A stretch of 64,000 nt of DNA. It comes from Geodermatophilus dictyosporus. GTDB taxonomy: Bacteria; Actinomycetota; Actinomycetes; Mycobacteriales; Geodermatophilaceae. Below the pieces are notes generated by a model. The model ran no database searches, was not told the DNA's origin, and was given only the letters and a program-made list of their open reading frames with translations. Location: assembly GCF_900115505.1 (NCBI RefSeq), contig NZ_FOWQ01000008.1:186001-250000 (forward strand). Direction: 5' to 3'. Positions 17,521 to 25,004 of the stretch are shown here, one piece after another. A program made the translations under genes and the position numbers. Position 1 is the stretch's first letter, and every line of letters begins with the position of its first letter.

Positions 17521-19217
17521 CCTCCGCCATCCCCGTCAACGCCCACGAGCCGGGCGAGGAGCGCCCCGCCCGGCCGCTGACGATGTTCGGCCCGGACTTC
17601 CCCTTCGCCTACGACGACTGGCTGGCCCACCCGGCCGGGCTCGGCGAGGTGCCCGCGGGCGAGCACGGCACCGAGGTCGCCGTCATCGGCGGTGGCCTCT
17701 CGGGCATCGTGACGGCCTACGAGCTGATGCGGCTGGGCCTGCGGCCGGTCGTGTACGAGGCCCACGAGATCGGCGGCCGGCTGCGCTCCACGCCGTTCGA
17801 GGGCCACCCCGGCGTGGTCGCCGAGATGGGCGCGATGCGCTTCCCGCCGTCGTCGACGTCCCTGTTCTCCTACGTGCGGCAGCTTGGCCTGCGGACGACG
17901 CGCTTCCCCAACCCGCTCGACGTGTCCACCCCGAGCACGGTGGTCGACCTCAAGGGCGAGACGCACTACGCGCAGTCCCTCGACGACCTGCCGCCGCTCT
18001 ACCGCGAGGTCGCCGACGCCTGGCACGACACGCTGGCGCACGGGGCGCGGCTGGCGGAGATGCAGGCCGCGATCCGCGACCGCGACGTCAAGACGATCAA
18101 GGCGATCTGGGACGAACTGGTCGAGCAGCTCGACGACACCACCTTCTACGGCTTCCTGTCCGCCGCGCCGGCCTTCCGCTCCTTCCGGCACCGCGAGGTG
18201 TTCGGCCAGGTCGGCTTCGGCACCGGCGGGTGGGACACCGACTACCCGAACTCGATGCTGGAGATCCTGCGGGTGGTCTACACCGCCGCCGACGACGACC
18301 ACCTCTCGATCGTGGGCGGCAGCCAGCAGATCCCGGTGGGGCTGTGGCGGCGCGCGGTCGAGGCGCCGGTGCACTGGCCGGCCGGCACCAGCCTGGCCTC
18401 GCTGCACGCCGGCGGGCGGCCGCTGCCCGGGGTGACCCGGCTGCACCGGACCGCGCCCAACTGCCTCACCGTCACCGACTCCGCCGGCGGGATCCGCACG
18501 TTCCGGGCGGCGGTGTTCACCGCGCAGAGCTGGAACCTGCTCTCCCGGATCGTCTGCGACGAGAGCCTGTTCCCGATCGACCACTGGACGGCGATCGAAC
18601 GCACGCACTACATGGGGTCGACGAAGCTGTTCTGCCTGGTCGACCGGCCGTTCTGGAAGGACGTCGACCCGCGGACGGGCCGGCACCGGATGAGCATGAC
18701 GCTGTCGGACCGGATGACCCGCGGCACGTACCTGCTCGACCAGGGCGAGGGGGAGCCCGGGCTGATCTGCCTGAGCTACACCTGGGCCGACGACTCGCTG
18801 AAGTGGCTGCCGCTGTCGGCGACCGAGCGCATGGAGGTCATGCTCGCGTCGCTGCGCGAGATCTACCCCGACGTCGACCTGCGCCGGCACGTCATCGCCT
18901 CGCCGGTGACGGTGTCGTGGGAGTCCGAGCGCGACTTCATGGGCGCGTTCAAGGCCAACCTGCCCGGCCACTACCGCTACCAGCGGCGGCTGTTCACCCA
19001 CTTCAAGCAGGACGAGCTGCCCGAGCGGTACCGCGGCCTGTTCCTCGCCGGTGACGACATCTCCTGGACCGCCGGCTGGGCCGAGGGCGCGGTGCAGACG
19101 GCGCTCAACGCGGTGTGGGGCGTGGTGCACCACCTCGGCGGGCGCAGCCACCCGGACAACCCGGGCCCCGGCGACGTGTTCGACGAGCTCGCACCCGTGC
19201 GGCTGCCCGAGGACTGA
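17517..19217 (+). CDS. Flavin amino-acid 2-monooxygenase (DavB/arginine monooxygenase-like)
   Basis: This 566-residue flavin amine-oxidase fold enzyme matches, by memory of the family, lysine 2-monooxygenase DavB closely: FGPDFPFAYDDWLAHPAGLG at the N-terminus, VAVIGGGLSGIVTAYEL (FAD dinucleotide fold), GGRLRSTPFEG, GAMRFPPSSTSL, FGQVGFGTGGWDTDYPNSML, LFLAGDDISWTAGWAEGAVQ and a C-terminal HPDNPGPGDVF. Members decarboxylate and oxygenate Lys, Arg or Trp to the amide one carbon shorter. Here the amidase and ureohydrolase beside it favour arginine to 4-guanidinobutyramide, though lysine to 5-aminovaleramide fits equally on sequence. It ends the operon; the next gene is convergent. Confidence 0.86.
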   Translation: MTSAIPVNAHEPGEERPARPLTMFGPDFPFAYDDWLAHPAGLGEVPAGEHGTEVAVIGGGLSGIVTAYELMRLGLRPVVYEAHEIGGRLRSTPFEGHPGVVAEMGAMRFPPSSTSLFSYVRQLGLRTTRFPNPLDVSTPSTVVDLKGETHYAQSLDDLPPLYREVADAWHDTLAHGARLAEMQAAIRDRDVKTIKAIWDELVEQLDDTTFYGFLSAAPAFRSFRHREVFGQVGFGTGGWDTDYPNSMLEILRVVYTAADDDHLSIVGGSQQIPVGLWRRAVEAPVHWPAGTSLASLHAGGRPLPGVTRLHRTAPNCLTVTDSAGGIRTFRAAVFTAQSWNLLSRIVCDESLFPIDHWTAIERTHYMGSTKLFCLVDRPFWKDVDPRTGRHRMSMTLSDRMTRGTYLLDQGEGEPGLICLSYTWADDSLKWLPLSATERMEVMLASLREIYPDVDLRRHVIASPVTVSWESERDFMGAFKANLPGHYRYQRRLFTHFKQDELPERYRGLFLAGDDISWTAGWAEGAVQTALNAVWGVVHHLGGRSHPDNPGPGDVFDELAPVRLPED

Positions 19218-19240
19218 CCCCCGCCGTCCGGGACCGCCGC

Positions 19241-20515
19241 TCAGCCGGGGAGCAGGCCCTCGGCGCGGTCGGCGGCACTCGGGCGGGTCCGCGCCTCCTC
19301 GGCCAGCGTGCCGGCGAACCGGCGGGCCGCCTCGGCGCAGGAGGGGTCCTCGAGGAGCAGCCGCACCGCTGCGGCGATGCGCTCCGGGGGTGCGGCAGGG
19401 GACTCCCGCACCCCCGCGCCGAGGCGCAGCACGCGGACGGTGTTGGCCCTCTGGTCGCGGCCCATCGGCAGGCAGACCAGCGGCACCCCGGCGGCGAGCG
19501 TCTTGAGCACGGTGCCGTGCCCGGCGTGGGTGACGACGGCGGCGGCCTCCGCGAGCACGGCGCGGTGCGGCGCCGCGCGGACGACCCGCACGTTCGGCGG
19601 TGCCGGGACGTCGTCGGGGGACACCGCCCGCCCGGTCGTGACCAGCCCGCGCACCGGCAACTGGCCCAGCGCGGCGGACACCCGGCGCAGCACGTCGACC
19701 TGGTCCTGGAACACCGAGCTGGTCGCGACCAGGACGAGCGGGTCGTTCCCGGGAGGCCGCCAGTCGTCGCCGGCGGCCCAGTCGGGGTCGTCGAGCTGGG
19801 GGCCGACGTGGTGCACGTTCGCCGGGACGTGCGGCGACCGGAAGTCGAAGCTCGGGCTGGTCATCACCAGCACCTCCGCGCAGCGGTCCAGCAGCGCGAA
19901 GAGGTCGGGGACCGGCGGCTGCCCGTGCGCGGCCAGCGCCGCGCCCAGCCCCCGCGCCATCCGGCGAGTGGCCAGCCGCAGGGCGGCGGGCGCCAGCACG
20001 TCCCTGGCCCGGCCCAGCGGTCCGGTCCCGGGCAGCCACCCCGACAGCGGCAGCGGCAGCCCCCGGGTCGGCCGCAGGTACACGTTGGGCATCAGGGCGG
20101 CGGTGGGCAGGCCGCTCGCGATCGCCCCGACGAGGATGCCCGGGACGGCGCCCTCCGCGAGCACGGCGTCGGGGGAGCGGTCGGCGACGGCGGCGACCAC
20201 GTCGTCGGCGTAGGCGGCGGCGGGCCCGACCAGCAGCCGGTCCCGCGCGACGGCCAGCTGGTGGAGGGGACCGCCGGTCTCCAGCTCGGCGATGAGCGCG
20301 GTCTGGTCGGCCACCGTGTCGAGGTGCGGTGCCCGCTGCCAGGGGCGGAACCCGCACCCGGCGGCCCGGGCGGACCCCTCCGCGGTCGGGTCCGCGACGA
20401 CGTCGACGGTGTGCCCCCGCCGGACCAGCTCGCGGGCGAGCCCGAGCGCCGGCGGGAGCGTGCCGCCGCCGTCGATGACCGCCATGAGGTACCGGCCGGG
20501 GCGCCGATCGGCCAT
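19241..20515 (-). CDS. MGT-type UDP-glycosyltransferase
   Basis: This 424-residue GT-B fold enzyme belongs to family GT1. The N-terminal acceptor half has GGTLPPALGLARELVRRGHTV. The C-terminal donor half ends in the conserved HAGHGTVLKTLAAGVPLVCLP motif (split here at about residues 325-345), with VRVVRAAPHRAVLAEAAAVV just before. Such enzymes glycosylate macrolides, carotenoids or other small molecules with nucleotide sugars. The ATG at 20515 has GAGGGAG 7 bases upstream. It is convergent with the monooxygenase gene, with 23 bases between the stops. No biosynthetic cluster is nearby, so the acceptor is unknown; detoxification is possible. Confidence 0.85.
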   Translation of the reverse strand: MADRRPGRYLMAVIDGGGTLPPALGLARELVRRGHTVDVVADPTAEGSARAAGCGFRPWQRAPHLDTVADQTALIAELETGGPLHQLAVARDRLLVGPAAAYADDVVAAVADRSPDAVLAEGAVPGILVGAIASGLPTAALMPNVYLRPTRGLPLPLSGWLPGTGPLGRARDVLAPAALRLATRRMARGLGAALAAHGQPPVPDLFALLDRCAEVLVMTSPSFDFRSPHVPANVHHVGPQLDDPDWAAGDDWRPPGNDPLVLVATSSVFQDQVDVLRRVSAALGQLPVRGLVTTGRAVSPDDVPAPPNVRVVRAAPHRAVLAEAAAVVTHAGHGTVLKTLAAGVPLVCLPMGRDQRANTVRVLRLGAGVRESPAAPPERIAAAVRLLLEDPSCAEAARRFAGTLAEEARTRPSAADRAEGLLPG

Positions 20516-20717
20516 GCCGCACTCCCTCGCGAGGGCAGGGACGCGGTGAGGGTCCCGCGTGGCCGTCTCGCAGGGAAGCGGTCGGCGCACCGGCGGCGTG
20601 GCGTCCGCCCCCGCGGTGCGGGCGACCGCCCACCTCGCCGGCTCGTTCCGCACCCTCCAGGTCCGGCCAGCCGGGAGGGCGCGGAACCGACCGGCGGGGT
20701 GACCTGAGCAGACAGCG

Positions 20718-20801
20718 GTGCAGGCGGCCGTGTCCGCGTCGCGGTCCCTGGTCGACGAGCTGCTGGCCGAGCGCCGGGCGGCCGCCGCGTCCGGCGAGTG
20801 A
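20718..20801 (+). pseudogene. Remnant antitoxin upstream of the PIN toxin
   Basis: This short frame encodes 27 residues ending SLVDELLAERRAAAASGE. The helical, Arg/Glu/Ala-rich C-terminus looks like the tail of a VapB/RHH-type antitoxin. Its stop overlaps the GTG of the PIN gene (GTGA), the usual antitoxin-toxin junction. A TGA at 20700-20702 closes the frame upstream and no DNA-binding half is visible in any frame of the 200-base gap. It is therefore probably a truncated antitoxin or a minimal leader peptide. I cannot prove that it is translated. Confidence 0.4.
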
Positions 20802-21178
20802 CCGTCCTCGACGCCTCGGCGGTCCTCGCCTTGCTCCACGACGAACCCGGCGCCGACCTGGTCGTTCCCGCACTGGCCGGATCCGTGCTCGGGACGGCCA
20901 ACCTCGCCGAGGTGGTCGGGGAGCTCGTCGACGCCGGCGCCGGCAGCACGCGCCTGCGCCAGTTGCTGGCAGCCGCGGGCGTACGCGTCGAGCCGGTGAC
21001 CGAGGCCGACGCCGAGCTGGCCGGTGCGCTGCGCGCGCTGCCGAGTGGACGTTCGCTGTCCCTGGGCGACCGGTGCTGCCTGGCCCTGACGGTGCGGAGC
21101 GACCCACCCGAGGTCCCCACCGCCGACCGGGCCTGGTCCGACCTCGACCTGCCGATCCGCGTCCACCTGCTCCGCTAG
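20798..21178 (+). CDS. PIN domain ribonuclease toxin (VapC-like)
   Basis: This 126-residue PIN-domain protein is of normal VapC length. Acidic metal ligands can be placed: D in VLDASAVLALLHDEPG, E in NLAEVVGELVDAG, D in SLGDRCCLAL and D in PTADRAW. VapC proteins cut tRNA or rRNA unless bound by VapB. GTG 20798 overlaps the preceding short frame. Its TAG shares a CTAG with the stop of the convergent membrane-protein gene. With the antitoxin apparently reduced to its tail, the toxin may be silenced, or neutralised from elsewhere. Confidence 0.85.
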   Translation: MTVLDASAVLALLHDEPGADLVVPALAGSVLGTANLAEVVGELVDAGAGSTRLRQLLAAAGVRVEPVTEADAELAGALRALPSGRSLSLGDRCCLALTVRSDPPEVPTADRAWSDLDLPIRVHLLR

Positions 21179-21555
21179 ATCCGGCAGAGGTGCGAGCCCA
21201 CGACACCCAAGCCGCGGACGGCGGCCAGCAGCAGCGCGACGACCGCGAGCAGGCCCGCGACCGGCGCGGCCCACGCAGCCAGTCCGGTCGCGGCGGAGTG
21301 CACGTGACCGCCGGCGACCGGCGGGTGGGCGAGCAGCATCGCCGTCGTCAGCACGACGTGCGCCACCCACGCCGCCCGGCCCGGCCGCCGCCACAGGTGC
21401 ACCGCGCACAGCAGGCAGGCCGCCGACAGCAGTGCCATCGGGGCGTGCGGTACGGCGAGCAGCGCCAGGCCGTGCACGGCGGCGCAGCCCGCCGCGGCCC
21501 CCGCCGCGCTGTGCGCGAGGAACCGCGGCAGGGCCGCCGCGCCGAGCGGCATCAT
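21175..21555 (-). CDS. Small histidine-containing membrane protein, unknown function
   Basis: This 126-residue hydrophobic protein has about four predicted membrane helices (near residues 10-28, 35-52, 60-75 and 90-112). Histidines cluster at or near membrane faces (HSAAG, HGLALL, HAPMALL, HVVLTT, LLAHPP, GGHVHSA). I do not recognise a family. It lies directly downstream of the copper amine oxidase gene on the same strand, separated by a family A hairpin. A link to copper handling is conceivable but only from position. Tandem ATGs at 21555 and 21552 are both possible. Its stop overlaps the PIN gene stop in CTAG. Confidence 0.6.
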   Translation of the reverse strand: MMPLGAAALPRFLAHSAAGAAAGCAAVHGLALLAVPHAPMALLSAACLLCAVHLWRRPGRAAWVAHVVLTTAMLLAHPPVAGGHVHSAATGLAAWAAPVAGLLAVVALLLAAVRGLGVVGSHLCRI

Positions 21556-21619
21556 CCTCGGCCCCCGTGCAGGGTCCCGCCGCGAGCTCGCGAGTGGCGG
21601 GGGGCAGGGGGGTCCTCTC
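21556..21619 (-). repeat. Dispersed hairpin element, family A copy 2
   Basis: Read on the minus strand, the element follows the copper amine oxidase stop immediately. It has AGGACC, a C-run ending CCCCCCTG, the self-complementary core CGCGAGCTCGCG, then CCCTGCACGGGGGCC. The CCCCC and GGGGG arms form the outer stem. Frame and order match copies 1, 3 and 4. Confidence 0.65.
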
Positions 21620-23560
21620 TCAGTGACACGTGCCCGGGGCCGGCGGGACGTCGAGCGCGGGGTTGCGGTCGAAGAAGCCCACCGGCTTGAGCTCGAAGCT
21701 CACGACGTCGACCGGCATGACCGGCCAGTCCTCCGGCCGCGGCACGTGGTGGATGCCGAACACGTGCCAGAGCACCAGCTCGGTGTCCACCAGCGGGCGG
21801 TCGGCCTCCTGCCACACCGGCAGGCCCGCGTCGCGGCGGCTCTGGTTGCAGAACTCGCCCGCGGGCCAGCGCTGCTCCTCGTCGAAGCGGCTCACCCACA
21901 CCGGGTGGTCGATGACCTGCGCCCGCTGCCGGAACGGCGCGTCCGCGTGCGCCATCGAGGGCAGCGCCGAGTTCGGGTACAGCTTGTAGCCCGGTGCGGT
22001 CCCCAGCCGGTTGGGCCTGGTCCGGTTGACCACCTTGAACGACCGCTGCGTGGCGAAGTCGAGGTCGAGGCGCCCCTCGGACTCGCGCTCCACCGGCCGG
22101 CTCCTCGTGACGACGGCCAGCCCGTAGGGGTTGTCGTCGGACACCGGCAGCGCCTCGCTCTCGGTGACGACGACGGTGTTCTCCGGGCCGTCGACCTCCA
22201 TGTCGAGCCGCGCGACGACGAAGTGCTGGTGGATCGGCGCGTAGGTGCGCTCGTCGACGACGGTGCCGTAGGCCGGCGGGGTGTCCTCGAAGGCGCTGGT
22301 CACCATGATCCCGGTGGCGCGGACCTCGCACTGGATCGTGCCGTCCTGGTAGAAGCGCCAGTAGGTCAGGTACTCGTAGTTGGCCACCGTGGCGTGGAAC
22401 GAGACGACCATCCGCCGCGACCGGCGCACCTCCGAGCCGGCCTTCTCGTCGACGTGCTTCCACAGCACGCCGTCGTCCTCCTCGTGCAGGCAGATGGCGT
22501 TCTCGATGGTGTACGGCTCGCCGCGGGTGTCGTGCAGGACGGCGTCGACGTAGGTGATGTCGCCGAGGCAGTCGCAGCCGAGCTTGAGCGAGGTGGTCAT
22601 GAACCCCAGGCCCCACTCGCCGATGTCGAAGGCGGTGCGCCGGTGGTGGTCGGGGCTCGGGTCGCGGTAGGGCACGACCATCTCGGCGAACGACATCCGG
22701 TGCGCCACGGGGCGGCCGTCGTAGGACACCCGGTGGATCACCAGGCCCTCGCGGTGGTTGAAGCCCAGCCGCATCGACCAGTTCTGCCAGCGCAGTTCGT
22801 GGCCGTCGAGCTCGAAGGAGACGCCCTCGGGCTGGGTGATCTCCAGCGGCCTGACGTCGGTGCGCTGCTGCAGGCCGGGCACCAGCGCGGGCAGGTACTC
22901 GCCCATGACGGCGGGCTGCTGGGGCGGGGCGGTGTCCTCGGTGTGCAGCAGCTCCATCGTGTTGAGGTCGACGACGAAGTGCAGGCCCATCACCGGGTTG
23001 GCGTAGGGGTTGCCGTGGGGGACCGAGCGCCGCCACACGTCGGTCCAGCCGACCCGGCGGTCCTGCAGGCCCTGCGGGACGAGCGAGTGGCCGTAGGCCC
23101 AGGTGTCGATGAGCACGAGGTCGAGGTCGGTGATCCCGCGCTTCGCCAGCGCCGCGACGACGTCGGGGTGCGCGATGAGCACCTCGTGGGCCTCGTGCCA
23201 CTCGTCGAGGGTCATGTTGGCCTGCTGGCCGGGCACCGCCTCCCAGGAGAGGACGGCGTCGTCGGTGAGCGAGACGACCGCCTTGTACGGCGTGCCCTCG
23301 TCGCGGCTCCACACCGTCACCCGGGCCTCGCGGCGGATCGGGTCGCCGGGGGAGAAGGCGCGGACGACGTCCTTGGCCGGCTCGCGCAGCTCGATGGAGG
23401 CGAACCGCCAGCGCTCGTCGACCCCCCTGTCCCGCCGCAGGACCGCCGCCGCGGCGCGGAACTCCTCGGGCGTCAGCGGGTCGAGCGGGTGCGGGGTGCC
23501 GGCGGCCGCGCGGGCGCCGGCCGAGCCGGAGGCGTGGCAGGACGTCGCGAGCTCGGTCAT
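21620..23560 (-). CDS. Copper-containing primary amine oxidase (topaquinone)
   Basis: This 646-residue enzyme oxidises primary amines to aldehyde, ammonia and H2O2. The topaquinone precursor is Tyr395 in TVANYEYLTYW, matching T-x-x-N-Y-[DE]. Copper ligands are His-x-His in PIHQHFVV and a third His in FGIHHVPRPEDWPVMP. N2/N3-like domains precede the catalytic barrel and the length is typical. No signal peptide is seen, so it is cytoplasmic, as in Arthrobacter phenylethylamine and histamine oxidases. The ATG overlaps the stop of the ureohydrolase gene (ATGA). The coupled pair could run agmatine to putrescine to 4-aminobutanal, but aryl amines are equally possible. Confidence 0.93.
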   Translation of the reverse strand: MTELATSCHASGSAGARAAAGTPHPLDPLTPEEFRAAAAVLRRDRGVDERWRFASIELREPAKDVVRAFSPGDPIRREARVTVWSRDEGTPYKAVVSLTDDAVLSWEAVPGQQANMTLDEWHEAHEVLIAHPDVVAALAKRGITDLDLVLIDTWAYGHSLVPQGLQDRRVGWTDVWRRSVPHGNPYANPVMGLHFVVDLNTMELLHTEDTAPPQQPAVMGEYLPALVPGLQQRTDVRPLEITQPEGVSFELDGHELRWQNWSMRLGFNHREGLVIHRVSYDGRPVAHRMSFAEMVVPYRDPSPDHHRRTAFDIGEWGLGFMTTSLKLGCDCLGDITYVDAVLHDTRGEPYTIENAICLHEEDDGVLWKHVDEKAGSEVRRSRRMVVSFHATVANYEYLTYWRFYQDGTIQCEVRATGIMVTSAFEDTPPAYGTVVDERTYAPIHQHFVVARLDMEVDGPENTVVVTESEALPVSDDNPYGLAVVTRSRPVERESEGRLDLDFATQRSFKVVNRTRPNRLGTAPGYKLYPNSALPSMAHADAPFRQRAQVIDHPVWVSRFDEEQRWPAGEFCNQSRRDAGLPVWQEADRPLVDTELVLWHVFGIHHVPRPEDWPVMPVDVVSFELKPVGFFDRNPALDVPPAPGTCH

Positions 23561-24600
23561 GAGGGGTTCTCCCGGGGGGTGGTGTCGGGGCGGTTCGCGA
23601 GCAGGGGGACCGAGGGGTCCCAGCGGGTGCCGTCGCGGGCGTCACGGCGGCGGCGGGCCAGCGCCGAGAGCGCCTCGAGGACGACGCGGTTGGCCAGCGC
23701 CGCGGTGATGTCGGCGTGGTCGTAGGGCGGGCTGACCTCGACGACGTCGATGCCGACCACCGGCAGCTCCAGGCACAGCCGGCGGACGGCGTCGAGCAGC
23801 TGGCGGGCCGTCAGCCCGCCCGGCTCCGGCGTCCCGGTGCCCGGCGCGTGCCCGGGGTCGCAGACGTCGATGTCGACGGACAGGAAGACGCCCTCGCACT
23901 CGTCGGTGGCGATCGCCGAGGCCTCGGTGAGGCAGGCGTCGAGCCCGCGGTGGCCGATCTCGGTCATCTCGTAGGACCGCATGCGCTGCGCGGCCATCCA
24001 GTCCAGCGTCTCCGGCGGTGGCCAGTAGCCGCGCAGGCCCACCTGCAGGAAGCGGTCGCCGCGCAGCGCGCCGGACTCGATGAGCCGGCGCATCGGCTGG
24101 CCGTGGCCCCACAGCGAACCGAACTCGATGTCGCCGGTGTCGGCGTGCGCGTCGAAGTGGATCATCGACACCCGCCCGTGGCCGAGCACGTTGGCCACGC
24201 CCTTGGCGTCGGCGAAGGCGATCGAGTGGTCCCCGCCCAGCACGACCGGGATCGCGCCGGACCGGGTGACGGTCTCCACCGCGGCCTCGAGCGCGGGCAG
24301 CGCGGTCTCGATGTCGCCGGAGTACATCTCGACGTCGCCGGCGTCGAGCACGCGCAGGTCGCGCAGCCCGTCGGTGCGCAGCGCCAGGCTGGGGCGCGAC
24401 CCGTCGTGCGGCAGGTAGTCGGTCATCCGGATGGCCTGCGGGCCGAAGCGGGTGCCCGGGCGGTGCGAGGTGCCGCCGTCGAAGGGGGCGCCGAGGACGA
24501 CGACGTCGGCGCCGGCGAAGGAGGCCGGGTCGTCGAGGTCGCAGCGGTCGACACCCAGGTAGGTGATGTCGGGCCCGAACTGGGCGCCGTAGCGGGTCAT
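23557..24600 (-). CDS. Ureohydrolase (agmatinase family), second copy
   Basis: This 347-residue arginase-fold enzyme has complete Mn ligands: GGDHSIAFADAKG, MIHFDAHADTGD and [20 protein letters not shown], then [13 protein letters not shown]. It differs clearly from the copy at 13471 (for example a C in DIDVCDPGH) and is a paralogue, not a recent duplicate. ATG 24600 is taken as start; the frame extends to 24717 but the extra 39 residues look non-coding. It is translationally coupled to the copper amine oxidase. Agmatinase or guanidinobutyrase activity are both possible; coupling to an amine oxidase favours a product with a free primary amine. Confidence 0.88.
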   Translation of the reverse strand: MTRYGAQFGPDITYLGVDRCDLDDPASFAGADVVVLGAPFDGGTSHRPGTRFGPQAIRMTDYLPHDGSRPSLALRTDGLRDLRVLDAGDVEMYSGDIETALPALEAAVETVTRSGAIPVVLGGDHSIAFADAKGVANVLGHGRVSMIHFDAHADTGDIEFGSLWGHGQPMRRLIESGALRGDRFLQVGLRGYWPPPETLDWMAAQRMRSYEMTEIGHRGLDACLTEASAIATDECEGVFLSVDIDVCDPGHAPGTGTPEPGGLTARQLLDAVRRLCLELPVVGIDVVEVSPPYDHADITAALANRVVLEALSALARRRRDARDGTRWDPSVPLLANRPDTTPRENPS

Positions 24601-25004
24601 GACGTCGAGGTCCGATCGATGTGCGGTGGAGGACGGCGGGTCGAGGCACTCCCGAGCCGTCGGGACGACGGAATCCGTGTCGCAGGACACGTTAGGCGAC
24701 GGTTTCCGTGTTGCCAAGTGTCGTCGCCGGTGTCGACGGGACCGGTCACCCCCAGGGGTCGGCTACCTCGACGGAATGAGTCAGCGGTGCGTCGACACGC
24801 GCACGAAACAGTGGTGGTGCATGCTCCCGGCGCTCGGATCCGTGCCGACGTCCATGCCGGACTGTCGACGTGGCCCGGGCACGGTGTACATCGTGGCCTC
24901 TTCCCCGCCGGGCGGGGGAGTGGCCTCCTGTCCCGTGTGAGGCGCGGCACACCCGCCGCGCCGGGAACCCGCCGCTGACGGCGGTGCGACGAGAGGAGGG
25001 CCGC
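24601..25004. promoter_or_regulatory. 404-base divergent intergenic region, ureohydrolase-APC permease
   Basis: This is the longest gene-free stretch here. No conserved protein frame or RNA hairpin of note is visible. It has lower GC around 24690-24720, where CCGTGTTGCCAAGTG (about 24705-24719) resembles the CCGTTGTTGACAAGTG site at 15163-15178, so the same XRE-cupin regulator may act here. Near the right end, GAGAGGAGGG gives the Shine-Dalgarno for the permease ATG at 25005. The remainder probably holds the two divergent promoters. Confidence 0.45.

Noticed and set aside
16723..19217. Indole-3-acetic acid synthesis (tryptophan monooxygenase plus indoleacetamide hydrolase)
   Set aside because: The amidase is nitrilase-superfamily, not the amidase-signature IaaH type, and the monooxygenase looks closer to DavB. 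With a ureohydrolase beside it, Arg or Lys is more likely. Kept only as an untested alternative.
17496..21206. A minus-strand frame of about 1230 codons over the monooxygenase and glycosyltransferase genes
   Set aside because: The translation has no domain pattern, and the two real genes it covers have complete motifs in other frames.
13471..24600. The two ureohydrolases as a recent duplication
   Set aside because: They share family motifs but differ widely in sequence, flanks and partners, so they are old paralogues.
24601..25004. A small gene or RNA in the 404-base gap
   Set aside because: Short plus-strand frames there lack family motifs and good ribosome sites, and no extended hairpin or conserved RNA pattern was visible.
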